From Owenia fusiformis (taxonomy: Eukaryota > Annelida > Polychaeta > Sabellida > Oweniidae): a stretch of DNA of 64,000 nucleotides. Both the position numbers and the translations under genes were made by a program. Location of the stretch: the NCBI GenBank assembly GCA_903813345.2, contig CAIIXF020000001.1:9835598-9899597 (forward strand), given 5' to 3'. Shown here in pieces: positions 12,433-25,200 of this stretch (the first letter of the stretch is position 1; each line of letters starts with the position of its first letter). Below the pieces are notes generated by a model. The model ran no database searches. It saw only the letters and a list, made by a program, of their open reading frames with translations, and was not told the origin of the DNA.

Positions 12433-12640
12433 GGGGCGGATCTGGGAACCAACAAGGGGGGCAAATTCAGGTCAGAGAAAAAACTTCCCTAAAACCCAAA
12501 AGTTGGCCAAAATTTTGAAATTTTGAGGACCGTTTTCTTAAAAATTTGGCCTGAAATTGAAAAATAAGGCCTTAAAAGGCCCAGTATTGACCAAAAGGGT
12601 CTTTTTAGGCTTTTTTCTGGGTTCGCCAGTGACTCCTAAG
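12433..12640. repeat. 'ggcggatct' repeat nested in the 5.1-kb element
   Basis: Begins 'caggggcggatctggg' and ends near 'gggttcgccagtg', with T- and A-rich 'ttggcc/ggcct' segments between. Same family as 5562-5780. Confidence 0.4.
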
Positions 12641-12878
12641 ATCATGATGGAAACTAATTGTTAATGACAAGTGTGATATTTTCAGACAAGTAGAATCAGG
12701 CCCGTAGCCAGGATTTGCTATTGTAATAATGTTTTAAATAATTGCAATTGTATCTATTTAAAAAACAATATTGCAATATTGTAAAATGACCTGATGTATA
12801 CAAAGTTATAAAATAAGAAATATATACATGATTTAAAAAGAAAAAAGGAGTGCTGTCTCTGACTTTCTGCAATCACGC

Positions 12879-13160
12879 GGTCTTCGACCGTTAATAGGAA
12901 TTTTTGACCTACCAGATGCTTGAAAATCAAGCGTTTTGGTCCCCACTCCCCAGCTGTTAGAAGGCCTTCTTACAGCTGGGGACCAAAATTACGCTGGAAG
13001 TAGGAACTCTGTTTAAGATAATAACGTACATTCAGAAAGAGATTTTTGTCATGCTTTGAATGGAACAAGTTTGAAGAAAAACGGTGCAGTATGAGACTCG
13101 TAATTGATTTTCAAATATCCGGTAGGTCAAAAATTCAAATTAACGGTCGAAGTTAGGACC
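12879..13160. mobile_element. 282-bp foldback element with an inner palindrome
   Basis: Outer inverted arms of about 50 bp: 12879-12930 (containing 'ttcgaccgttaat' and 'tttttgacctacc') and 13104-13160 (containing 'ggtaggtcaaaaa' and 'taacggtcgaa'). Inside, 12934-12989 is a second palindrome centred on 'aaggcctt' with arms 'cccagctgt' / 'acagctggg'. No coding potential. A fragment of the arm recurs at about 25338. Confidence 0.6.
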
Positions 13161-15845
13161 GAGTGGCAATAGGATAGTTTCTAAATAGCAGAAAAATCAA
13201 TGAAATCTCGTGCTGCCATCTTTTATTCAGCTTTTAACTTGGGCTAGAGCTCCATTCATTTACATGTTAAAATCTTGGAAAATGGCTTAAAGTGTGCGCC
13301 CGACCTGGCTACGTATATAACAGAGTTTATACTGGCGGATTAGACTAGTTCATTTTTTATATGTGTGTGAAAGCTTTCTCTTATTTGCGTTTTTTTCGTT
13401 TAGTACGGTTTTGTTATAATTGCCGAGGTCATATAACCGGGATAAAACTGCGCACACACAAAACATTTACGTCGACGTGAACAGTGTTATTAAAAACAAC
13501 AAGCTTTAGAATACAAAGCCCAGTAGTGTGATAATAAGCTGTACACTACCACTGCTGCATGTACATATTAGGGCTCATAAAGAGTGGATAGGGAGGTTGT
13601 GTTTGTCACTTTTAATTAAATTTTACATTTCAAAATTGCCATTTTACATGTCATAATTTCTTGGTTTCATTCGTTTAGCCGATCAAAACATTGTAAAACA
13701 ATAAATCGTCTATTACGTATGATCAATTTTGTTCGTTTTTAATTAGTTGTCAGAATGAAGTTACGTTCATCTGAATCCATGTTTCAAAACAAAAATCATA
13801 TTTTCTTCACTTCAAAATACAAGTACTTCAGTGAGATGAATGCTCGGAATTGTCGTCTGCAATAACTTATTGTCGTATTCGTTCTTTTATCTACTCATAG
13901 AAGCATTTAGTCGTACATTTGATGCCAGGTCACCTTCTCGCGTACCTCTTGGGGAGCCCCACATTTGTGTCTGTCCTCATGGAAGTAAATTCCCCGGTGT
14001 AGCCGAGAGCCACAAACTTTCAACAGGTTCGAAATGGCCAATTTCTCTCATATATACTCATATTTTATTAATTATCACCTACAAAGTATTGCTAATAACT
14101 ATATGTAATTTCAATAAGGAAACTTATCTGGCTACATGTAAATTCAATATCAACACTAGATGTTCGCTCAACACGTCCTGGCTTACCTTGTGATGACAAA
14201 CCCTGGGTTTTCGCTATTTATAGTTTATCAACACCTGGACGCATGCGCATTTTATAGTTTATCAGGCAGGCACTTTAATTTCATGATTTATCAAAGTGTG
14301 TTTGTTGAATCTGTATAAAACTTTATAATGATATACCACATGATGACCCTGTTTATGTACATGATGTGATTAAACATGCAAATGTTGATTGACATACAAA
14401 TAATCCACGGATTTAAAGAATTTTAGCATTGCATCTATGGACATTTGGCCCAAGTTTTTTTAAATTGTCATAGAAAATTATTCAAATTACATAACTGTGT
14501 AAATCAAAGCTATTAAAGGAGAAAACATTTCACTGAATTCAAATATGCCATTTAAAAGAAGGTAACGTAAGTCATTAGAGGTCTAATATGCAAGTCTCTT
14601 AAAATCTCACGAAAAACGAGATTTAGCGAGATTTCAAAAACTATATGGAAACTATACTATTATATCGAGTGACAACATACTAACGACGAACAGGACGTGG
14701 GGCAGAGGTTGAACTGTCTCAGAATGTATAAGGAACGAGGTAGAAATAAAGAATTCATATGAACGAGTCATGCAAGATACTAAAGAGATACAAATGCATT
14801 TTGATACTCCGTTTTTGGGCAATTAAAACTCCCTGTCTGCATTGAGTATAGTTATTTATTGTCCGGTGTATAACTTTTGAAACATTATCCTAATTTTTCA
14901 CAAAACTTTTTTTGATTCTGCAATAGTTAATGGTTGACATCTATGGCACACTAAAAACGAATTTTTTTATGCATGGTACGTACATGATACAGATCAAATC
15001 TTGGCTCTACTACAAACTATTACACACTTACTTCAACAGTTCAATATATCGCAAAAACAAAAACACAGTTTTGATTTTGAACAATATCACCAATGGGAGA
15101 AATTCTTAAATCTAAATGTTTGGAAAGGAATACGTTTCTACTAAAACATACAAACCTCTTATATTATGACGAAAAAAGGATAGACATCTGATATGTATAT
15201 ATGCCACATAAGTTATACGAAATGAGCATATTTTATTGATTTATCGAAAATTTGGACGAAATCAATGGATGGTACTGAACAACCAAAATCTTCTTTTTAG
15301 ATATTTTTCAGGGTAGAAATATTATCAATTGATATTGGAAAACATAATTAACCATATTTTATTGAGAAAAGGGAATGAAAAAAATTATCAAATGAATATA
15401 TATAATTGTCACGGACGTCCATACGTTATTCTAATGAGATAGATATTCCTTTCGCCAGAATATTCTCTTAGACTGTGATAATTGTCTAAAATGTTGGCGG
15501 CAGTCTTGAATTTTCACCAAGAAGGAGTGCGATTCGTGCTGGACAATGCGGTTCAAAATTTGTAGAATGTCCATATAAGTCTATGTGCCGAGAAGCTAGT
15601 AAGAATATATATATGATCGTGAACTTTCGGACCCATTATTGACCGGGCTAACCGATGTCAACGTGATACCAATGTTATGCTGTCCTGATTGCGACAAGAT
15701 TCGTTACTAATTAAGACATTTAATTTTTTAATTTTCGGAGAACTGGGTTTCGGACAACTGGGTTTCGGAGAACTGGGTTTCGGACAACTGGGTTTCGGAC
15801 AACTGGGTTTCGGACAACTGGGTTTCGGACAACTGGGTTGACCCC

Positions 15846-15895
15846 TTCAGACACAGCTTTCCACTTGATAGTCTCACGAAGAAGCTAGACATATT
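15846..15895 (-). pseudogene. 5' part of the transposon-split exon
   Basis: Starts after the acceptor gtatgtttcag| and reads NMSSFFVRLSSGKLCL before the transposon. The last nine bases are the target duplication. It joins in frame to 10747 and below on the minus strand. Confidence 0.45.
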
Positions 15896-16807
15896 CTGAA
15901 ACATACCCCCAGGTTATTCTTATTATTTGAGGTCTCTTAGTTCTACATTTCAAAAGTCTGAGAAAAATAAACATCAAAACTACGACTTGAAACCCGCATA
16001 TATATTTTTTGAAAAAATGAAAGAATGTTTCCTGCTACAATGAAGCTGTCTATACCCTCTCAGTTCGTCAGAAATCGCCGATGAGTTTTCAAAGTACCAG
16101 TAGATCAAAAAAAATCTGTTTTTTGAAATATTTCAAAATTCGATCGATCATTTCGTAGAGAAATACTTCGATTTTAGAGTGGAGACTTACCTCGTCTCTG
16201 GGTAGATATTCTTCAAAATATATCATGGTTTTGCTATGAAAAGCAGTTATCACGGAGTAAATCCAACTCAAAGTACGCATTTTCTTCATTTCAAACTAGT
16301 TGAAAACAAAGATGGCTGAACTATGAAGTGACAAGTTAGAGTAGAAGGGGTCTTTTGACTTTTGGTATTTTAGGCCACTGATAAAAATAACTGATTTTCA
16401 TGTGTTTAACATTTACTAAGTACAAAATACCAGGTATATCATTCTAATTAAGCACATTTTTCTATTTCTTAGCCTCATTAAACACTTATTTAGTTTGGAA
16501 TGCCCTTAAACCCTGCTAAACCCTGGTCTGAGAAACAAAGATCTAAATAAGGCCAAAGAGCACCCGGGTTCACTGTTAAACCTCCTGCTCACTGTAGTAT
16601 GAATCATGAATGTACTTTCACACAGGGTTTAACAGAAAGAAACAGTGAACCCTGGTCTAACGAATCCGTGTTTCCAGGGTTCGCCTAGCATGCCTTCGAC
16701 TCTTTCTCAACAACCTAGACAAATGTAAGTATCCTAAAACACACAGATGATGTGAAACACATTCCTCTAGCTGAATATACTAACAAGACCAAGCTAGGTC
16801 GATGAAC

Positions 16808-17060
16808 TTCATCCTACTGAGCAGGTATCCAGAATCCGTACCTCCTTCTTCCCCCCTGCTATAACCAATTTGGAAGCGCCCGATTAAACTGAATCACGTG
16901 ATCTTATTATGCGCAATGACTTATACATGATTTCTGTCGCAGTGTTGAGACAGCCAATCAGATTACGAGTTCTTAATCGGGGAAAGGCTAACTGCTTATC
17001 GCAGGGGGTAAAAAGAAAGAATATATTCTGGATTTTGAAGCCCTGTGATCGGAGGATGAT
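16808..17060. mobile_element. Foldback repeat, intact copy (family shared with 26172-28207)
   Basis: About 250 bp. The two ends are imperfect inverted repeats: 'atccagaatccgtacc...cccctgctataacc' at left and, inverted, 'atccagaatatattc...accccctgcgataagc' at right. A second copy at 26172-26347 plus 28148-28207 is near identical but split by a LINE, so this copy shows the pre-insertion sequence. Confidence 0.65.
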
Positions 17061-17282
17061 GAACTTACAAGATGGATCCTTTGTTTTGAAAAAAAATTCA
17101 AATTAACGACTTTTTACCAGAATCTGCAGATTTTGCATGAGAGTGCTGTTTGATTACAACCTCTGTGATATTATATCTGATATGTGACTAATTATAGGCA
17201 TGGTACACTGTTTTTTTTACAATTGTGCACGAAATCTGCCATTTCGAAAAAAGTTGTTTTATGAAGTTTGCTGTTACTAAAA

Positions 17283-18042
17283 GGAATGTTATAAAAACCC
17301 TTTGACCTTTGACCTGCACTTTTGACCTTCAGCTTCGACCTACAGGGTGCCCAAAAAGCGGGCCAAAAAGAAAGTTATAAAAACCCTTCGACCTGCACCT
17401 TTGACTTTTCTTATGAAAATTGTCAAAGTCCAAAAATATTTCTTTGAAAAACGACTAAGTCCAACTTCACATAGATTTAATGAAATTGAACGGAGCTCTG
17501 TCCTCGTCGAAAGCTAGCTGTCATCTCTTGAGTTTACATCGGCGAAATACTTTATAGGCCTGGTGACGTCATCACTTTTCGGACAAGATTTCAAAGTTAA
17601 ATAACAAGTTATTGACGCCATATCCCGTTTTAATATTGATCAACAAGACTATAATTGGAACTCAATAAATAGAACAGTAATAGGTCGCTACTTACTCTAA
17701 TTTTACTTCGATTCAATCGAATCAAAACCAGGAAGTAAGTTCTAAAAAGGGAAACTTCCATTTAAACTAGACCCGATTGACTACCCGATCAACATCAACA
17801 GAATCTTAATTTGATAACATGAAAACGCTATTTCACCCCTGTAACTAAACCTAGAGTACTGCAAACGTTGCTACAATTTAAGATCTTAATGATCTCACCT
17901 GTGAACCACAAATCAAGTGACTCTTGCGTGGTCTGAGATCGGCAAAAATAGCTTCTATAATATTTTCTTTTTGGACACCCTGTAAGTCGAAGGTGAAGGT
18001 CGAAGGTACAGGTCGAAGGTCGAAGGGTTTTTATAACATTCC
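17283..18042. mobile_element. 760-bp TIR element with 9-bp TSD, carrying LTR-U3-like sequence
   Basis: Flanked by ttactaaaa (17274-17282 and 18043-18051). Both ends begin GGAATGTTATAAAAACCC and stay alignable for about 70 bp, through repeated 'cgacctt' / 'tgacctt' motifs to 'acagggtg(c/t)cc'. No transposase. A GG start and 8-9 bp duplication would fit Merlin or Mutator-like elements, but class is not settled. The right half (about 17640-17935) is collinear with the outer U3 of element 2 (54590-54890), sharing 'actcaataaata', 'ctacccgatcaacat' and 'aagatcttaat.atctca'. Confidence 0.7.
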
Positions 18043-18051
18043 TTACTAAAA

Positions 18052-19127
18052 TCGTAGAGAGGCAATTTTGTGAAGAGATTTAATGGGATTTGCCATGCCT
18101 TGGCATTGCTGTTGTCTAGTTGGATCTGTTTTTCTCTTTAGACACAACATATGGTACATATTACTGCCTAATATCTATACAAATCACCATAATGAATTGC
18201 TCTTTTGTGTATTTAAAATGACACAATATTTTTCAAAAAAATTAATTTTGTGTTTATATGTATTGATTGACCTTAAAATAATTGTAAAATGTCAGTTCAG
18301 TCCAAAGTCAACTTGATCTGGCTGGCCATAACAGTGGATTTTTCTAAGCTCAAGTTGCTATTTATTTGCATAATTTTGTTTAACAATATTTCAAATGCCA
18401 AGAAGGCATAAGGAACACAGTATTGGCCTCCCTCGTATCTTTGTGCAAATTGAACATTTATAGATTTGGTTTCAGACATGACATATTGTTTATAAAAGTG
18501 AAAGTGACCTTAATGAGATGATAATGATATGTCATTTGATACAAAATGTTTAAATGATTGAGTCGATAAAGCTTGCTGTTAAAGAGGGATATTGCAATAG
18601 GAGAGCACAATTAAGACTCCCTAGACTTTTTTGCATGTTGAGTTTTATGACATATTCACCTATCTACTTAGCAACAAAGTAGTTCCAAAACTGCCGCTTT
18701 ATATCCTTATTTTGCGATTGTACTGACTGGTCGAATTATTTTCGTTGAAATTAATTAATCTGAAGTCTGGGAAAATCCTCTCTTATCTGGTTGTTAAATT
18801 TGTTAATGATGAACTTGATTGGCTGCCTGGTTCAAGGTGTGTTGGCACTCGCGTCAAGTGATGGGGATTCCCCTCTGTGGCCGAGGAATCTATTGTCTTC
18901 AATTCTGACAGTTGGTTGTTCTGTTGATTATTTTAATATATCGGCAATGATATACCCATAAGTTGGTCTCAAGATATATCTTAGATATTATGTAAACCTG
19001 ATGGTATGCCCTATACCGCAACTTTAAATTCTCCCACTCCCTGGTAGAACTTGTGAATGAGTTCTGTAGCCTTATATTGTTTGGAGTATTTGACTGGTCA
19101 GGTATTTCTCTGGGATATGTTTCACAT
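18052..19127. other. No gene recognised
   Basis: AT-rich sequence upstream of the first visible JmjC exon. A repeat end ('gatttgcc...ggcattgctgttgtctagtt') is at 18085. I looked for the missing upstream JmjC exon with the His-x-Asp/Glu iron ligands and did not find it. Confidence 0.4.
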
Positions 19128-19129
19128 TA

Positions 19130-19265
19130 CAGTAAAACATGTCTTAGTGAACATCTTTCTCTAGTGAACACTTTTCTTCATCACATTCTCAACTGACCAC
19201 TGTATAAATTATTCCCTCTGTAATGAACACCTACTGTAGGTGTTCAATGTTTACAGGTTTCACTG
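19130..19265. mobile_element. 136-bp TA-flanked MITE
   Basis: The ends CAGTAAAAC / GTTTCACTG are inverted and flanked by TA. Internal 'agtgaacatc/aatgaacacc' motifs match a fragment at 24732-24830 and 365-480. Pogo/Tc1-type by its TA site. It ends 25 bp before the acceptor of the exon at 19291. Confidence 0.5.
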
Positions 19266-19290
19266 TATAAAGAATGTGATTATCTTTCAG

Positions 19291-22200
19291 TTATATCCTC
19301 CTGGACAAGATCATCTGCTTGATGTCAAAACTGATGAAAAGTCAGGATTCCCTCTGAACTGTAAAAAATATCACAGGTGAGTCAATAGTTTCTATGAATA
19401 GGATCTGAGAAACAATGGTATTCTTAATACTGAAAGGGAGTAAAACATAATATGAACACAGAAACTGTTGTCATTATCTTTGTATAGTTGACGGTCGAAC
19501 TTTAATAGACAACGTGTGAAAGTGGTCTTAACATTTGAAAGTACTAATAGTTTTCATTGCAGCATTGTATTCATTTTCTGATTATAGGGCTGATATAATG
19601 CAATGATGCCAATGATAGTCGTAGTAGCATATTATTATAGTCTATTGACTGTACAGATAAAAACCTTTGAACCTAATGTTATTTCAAATATTTTAGTTCA
19701 AAAGATGGCAGTTTGAATGTACAAATTAAGTATAGGGAATGGAAAATATGAGTTCATCAAAACAGCCATGTAACCAGTCCCACTCCTATTATTGGCTTGA
19801 AAAATGTTCACCTACTTCAAAATTAGTTATATAAAGTTTGGGCAAGATGTCCAATTTTTATTTTCCCTGAAAATTATGCTTCTTCGGATTTTTGTCAAGA
19901 CTGAGAAAATTTTTTAATTAATAACAAAATTGAAATCTAATAAATAAATTTTATTCTACCTTTGTAAGTACATTTTGAGTGCCCACATTTGAAAAAAGTC
20001 AAGTGACCCTTTTGAAAAGAATTGGCTGTAGGCATGAAAATGATTTTTTTCAGTTTGATTGATGCTTTTGATCCTGGTGATGTGAGAGCAAATCCTAAGA
20101 TAAAGGAAGCTAAAGTTGTAGAGTTTGTGCAGTACCCTGGAGAGTTGCTACTCATCCCCACCGGTTGGTTGCACCAGGTATGTGTGTATCATGTAAGAAA
20201 ATTAATTTTACACCTCATGAAGAAGCGATGCTAGATTTCTACTGTTCAGCCATTCAACATACCCAAACATTAAATTGATCTTTTGTATTTGATGACATTT
20301 ATGGATTGAATGAAACGCCTTTCACTTTTAATTGTCCCATTGAATGAATTTATGGGGATATAGAGAACTGCTCTGTCCATCCGTATGTCTGTCCGGGTTT
20401 AAGTCTGTCCATCTGGGCAATAACCCAAAGTAGGTATAAAAAGTTTCGAGACAAATGTGTGACATATACGGAATTCCCATGAAATTTCCGAACAAAATGT
20501 GTGCCTTTTTCTTCGCCGTCTGTTTTTTTTTTTGATGTATCGGCATTCATTCATTCTACAGAAATATTTTTGCTTGACAATTATCATGTATAATGCGTAA
20601 AAAGCTGGCGTGACTTCAATTACTTCAGCAAATACGTGACAAGTACGCAAATTGCGGGACAGTTGGATGGCCTGGGATTTGCTACGTCTTGGCATTGCTA
20701 TTATCTATTATGTTTCTATCATGTTGTATTGAATATGATGAGTAACATGATAAAGTAAGTTTCGTTCAGTGTTTCTTAACTCCCTGTGTTGCGTTTTTTC
20801 TTGTTTATTTATTTTAAGTTTTCAATTTGAAATAAGCTATGGTGTGTGCTTTTCTTTTTTTATGATTCGTATTTGTATTGTTTTTTATTGAAGTGTCACA
20901 GGCTTAATTTCATACATGTACATCTATACAATCATCCAAAAAGCCCCGAGCCAGCAATGGCTTATGAGACACTGCTAATCAAAATGAATCATATAATATT
21001 ATATAATAACATGCATAATATAATATGAGTCAGTTGCAGAAATGGGATTATGAATAAAGCAAAGTTCATGACCTCTACTACCAATATTGATTGATGAACT
21101 GATCACTCAGTCAGTTGTTGATCATATGCAAATGTGGTCAGGTTATAAATATAAGTACAATTTAAGTCCATGATATTTTCACATATTGAACATAACACTC
21201 AGTTCACAAAGAGATGTATACAAATCTAATCCACAAGTAGAAATGATTGTTTCATGCTGTTTATGCATTGTGTATAAACTGTAATCCAAAACATGAATAA
21301 CGTTGGCAAGAGGTGGTTGTATGATGGCCCATAAAATCACATTATGTAACACCGGCACCCTGGTTCAAGTTATAGTGCAGTGGCCCATGTTTGTAGATTT
21401 TGTGTATATTCCTTAAAACATACTCCGTTTCCAATTGTTCCCTGGTCTTCTTAGTTTCGATATAGACATTACTGTAATCCTTAGATTGCTTCAACTTTAT
21501 TTTGGACCTCAAAATTCGGGATTTATCGTTGTCAGACTTCAGTGTTACGAGCACAATACCTGCATTGGCATTCCTTTTTGGCAGTCTTTTTACGTCATTT
21601 GGGGACACTCGAATCGGATCATCACAAACAATTTCAGAAAATACATTACTAACCATATCTGCATCCTCTTTAGCTGATGTTTCTGGCAAATTCTTGATGA
21701 CAATAATCGGTACTGTTTCATTACTTCTTTTGTCTGCATGTTTACACATTGAGTTTTCCAAAACGTCAACACGGTCTTGTAAGTCCTTGATCTTTTCACA
21801 AACTGTATTTACATGTTGTAACATCACATTTCTCTGCTGTTCAATTTTTGTGTCAAAATAACTAACCAGTTCATTTCGTTGTTGTTCCAGCTGTTTAATG
21901 AGTCCGCTATTGTGATCCAATATTCTAGTCATTTGCCCCTGCAACGTTTGGATAGAAGATCCTAGTGTCATTATAGAGGCCGACGTGTTTGCATCCATTT
22001 GAGGTCCCTTTGTACTGTATCCAAATAAATTTTCAATGTTGTCAGCCATATTGGATTTTTCAATTTTTGACTTCGTTCCTGTCAAAGTTTTCATACTCTG
22101 TTGCTGATTATCCAGTTTAGGTTTTCTTGTTGGTTTTGGTTTACCCATTCTCTCCGAATATTCCAGTGTACCTTGATACTGTTATTAGTCCTTGTGAACG

Positions 22201-25200
22201 TTACGAAATCATAAAAAAGTCGAATTTGCTAGGAGCTGTTTAGAACCTTGTGCTAGTGGTACGATGGCCCATGTTATACTATGATACAGTTAACCAAGAA
22301 CTCAAAAAGAAACATTTAATTTTTTTTTATATGTCATCTTCAATTGAAAAGGCAAGCATCAAATATAAAAAATAAACTGTTCAGGTTTCATTGTAATACA
22401 GAATAGAAATAAAGTATAAGTAAGTGACCATAATGAAGGTTAAGGTGACCATGATATTTTCTACTTCAAAAAGTAAACTATCATGCGATAAGGCCTACAT
22501 TAACATGTAATTTTGCTGTATACTACCTTGTCTTTGACATTGCTGTTATCTAGTTCTATTTTAACAAGAAACATACTATATTACATCCATACATGATAAT
22601 TTTGCTGTACGCTGAAGACTGACATCAAAATGAGATTTTCTGGTAAAGGAGTTATAGTCACTGGATCAAACAGTGGTATTGGGAAGGCCACTGCCCTGTT
22701 GATGGCAAAAGAAGGAGCCAGTGTTGTCATACATTGAAGAGACATGAAAACACTGGAACAGACTATTTAAGAATGCAGGGAAGTTGGTGCACAAAATGCC
22801 AAGTTTCCTATTGTTCAGGGAGACTTTAACAGTGACAAGACATTGATACAGCGATTATATGACACTGCTATGGAGACATTTGGGCGAATTGATGTCCTAG
22901 TGAACAATGCCTGTACAGCTGAAATCTGCACATTTGAGAACGTCATAGAGGAACAGTTTGACAAGCAGATCAATGTTGCTCTTAAAGCGCCTGTATTTTT
23001 ATCTCAGAAATGTTTCCCAGAGCTAAAGAAAAACAAAGGAAACATTGTGAATGTATCAAGCATTGCTGCAGCAAGACCCCCCTCTCTTGGACATGCAATT
23101 TATTCTGTTTCAAAAGCAGCATTGAATCAGTTTACTCAATGCGCAGGGATAGAATATGGTTCTGAGGGTGTCAGAGTTAATGTAGTATGCCCAGGGTTGG
23201 TTGCCACTGGATTCTTTATCAAAGCTGGAATTGTTGACACGGAGGCTGAGCAAGATGAACATTATAAGAAACTCACACGTTGTACCCCATTAAAGAAACC
23301 TGGTACTCCTGAGGAGACGGCTAAGCTGATTGCGTATCTGGCATCAGATGATGCATCTATGATGAATGGTGCTAACATTATACATGATGGAGGACTAACT
23401 CTTATGGGACTTGATACAAAAACAATTGAGAATGCTGCAAAGTGTGCCAGCGAATAAATTTTGACTGTCTAACTGGCCGTGAAACAAACATTTTTTGCTT
23501 GCTACCAAACAGCTTTCCCTTTTCAGCTTGTTATTTGCCGCCATCAAGTAGTTGTCGTGTCATATAATATAAATGTATTTTACAGGTATTTTTAGAGATT
23601 TTGAAGAATTTATTGAGCTGGGGTCTGATAAGTGATAATTTTCTTTAATTTATTTGTCTAATAAAGATGATAAAAAGATCTACTGTTTAGATATTTTGAA
23701 GAATTAATTGAGCTGGGGTCATATGATCCATGATGACTGATGTTTTTTTTAAAGGATAGGTATCGATATGGTGAACTGAATTCAACAATGTTTTTCTCTT
23801 AAACCAAACTGTTTTTTAACATTTTTTTTTTAGTGCAATTGTTTTTGTTCCTTTCTATCAATTCTTGAGAATGAAATAAAATGTCTTTCCGAACCTTATT
23901 AGAACAAAATAGCATATACAACATTTTCTTAGACCTCTCAATATTATAGTTATACAAAGGAAATGGTTGATTTAAAAAAAAAGTATGCAAAAACTTAAAA
24001 CAAATGAAAACAAACAAAACAGTCCTTATGCACAGTACAAAATATTTTGTATTCAGTTCGAAAATCAGGAGACAAAAGTAACAAAACACACATGTGTTTT
24101 CTATTGTCTATGAGTATGTGGTAGAAGAGACAGTCTACTAATACATGTAAATGTTTAAAATTAGATAACCAACAGTAAAGAACATGAAACAAGGTTCAAT
24201 TGTGCCAAATATGACTTAAAACCCATTCTTGATGTCTTTGTTATTAAGATTTGTTTGGGTTACCTTTTTGGCTCATCCTATATTTTTCTTTTATAGTCTT
24301 TAAATTTATTGCTTGTAGAATTGCATTTTATTCACTGACCTCAATTAATGTGTGAAATAAAAATCTGCATCTGATGTTTTAGTATTGAAATTATTTGTGT
24401 CATTTTGACTTTCATGTTTAATTAAGTTTTCAGTCAGTCCAACGCGATTATGAGAAAAAAATAAATGAAGATAAAGTGCAATAAAATATTATAATCAATA
24501 GCATATTTATTACAAAAAGGTTACAAAAGTAATAAATATAAACCATCAGTCATGATCTTGGCAAATATAAATATTAACAATTTATCCATGACAAACAATT
24601 GTTTGTTTTCTTGAGAAAGAAATATAGAGCAGCCAAGATTTTATCGGGAATAAGATGCTTCATCTTTCGAGATATGAATTAAGAGTTTTATCCTGACACT
24701 TTCAAATATTCACATTCAAGTATACGGTATATACAGTAAAACTTGATACAGTAAAAGTGGAACACCTTTGGTACCTCTAAAAAGGTGTTCTACTTGTGAG
24801 GTGTTCAACTCATAGAGGTCCATTAAGTCAGTTGGTCTTTGGTCTTTGCAATCAATATGGCACTATGAAATAGGCCTGCGCATGTTAAAATTTTTCTTCA
24901 AAACTCAACTTTTGTACAAGTTGATACAATTGTCTTTCAAACTAGAAACTTACCTCATTCGAAAGATTCCAAAAGACTTTATCTATACTGAAAATCTTAG
25001 ATCCCAGCATAGTAGAATACGCTGTCAGTTTGCTTTTGATTTTTTGAAGTGAGTTTCTGTAGATCGACAGATTTCAAATTGGTACGTTTATAAATACGAA
25101 TTTCTGCACACTTGTAAGATATATGCGCAAAATGAATTTATAAATTTGATTGATTAATAATTTTCTCCTGAGCATGCGCGAAGTCTGATGAATGCTTATG

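Larger units (their letters stand above)
10757..15845. mobile_element. 5.1-kb DNA transposon with satellite-like TIRs and 9-bp TSD
   Basis: Flanked by ttcagacac on both sides (10748-10756 and 15846-15854). The left end is GGGTGCACCCCAGTTGTCCG and the right end, inverted, GGGGTCAACCCAGTTGTCCG. Each TIR is an array of the 15-mer CCCAGTTGTCCGAAA: about eight units at left (to 10895) and seven at right (from 15735). A 9-bp duplication and tandem-repeat TIRs are known in Mutator-type elements, including the Rehavkus group, so I lean that way, but no transposase is visible. The interior is AT-rich and carries other repeats (12433-12640, 12879-13160). It appears non-autonomous and lies inside an exon. 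Confidence 0.7.

Noticed and set aside
13840-14193. 117-aa ORF inside the 5.1-kb transposon as a transposase
   Set aside because: No catalytic motif, hydrophobic and low-quality composition, far too short.
22735-22770. RNA editing (C-to-U reversed) rescuing the SDR stops
   Set aside because: The genome would need C for such editing; the stops are in the DNA, and animal U-to-C rescue is not an accepted mechanism. Pseudogene is simpler.
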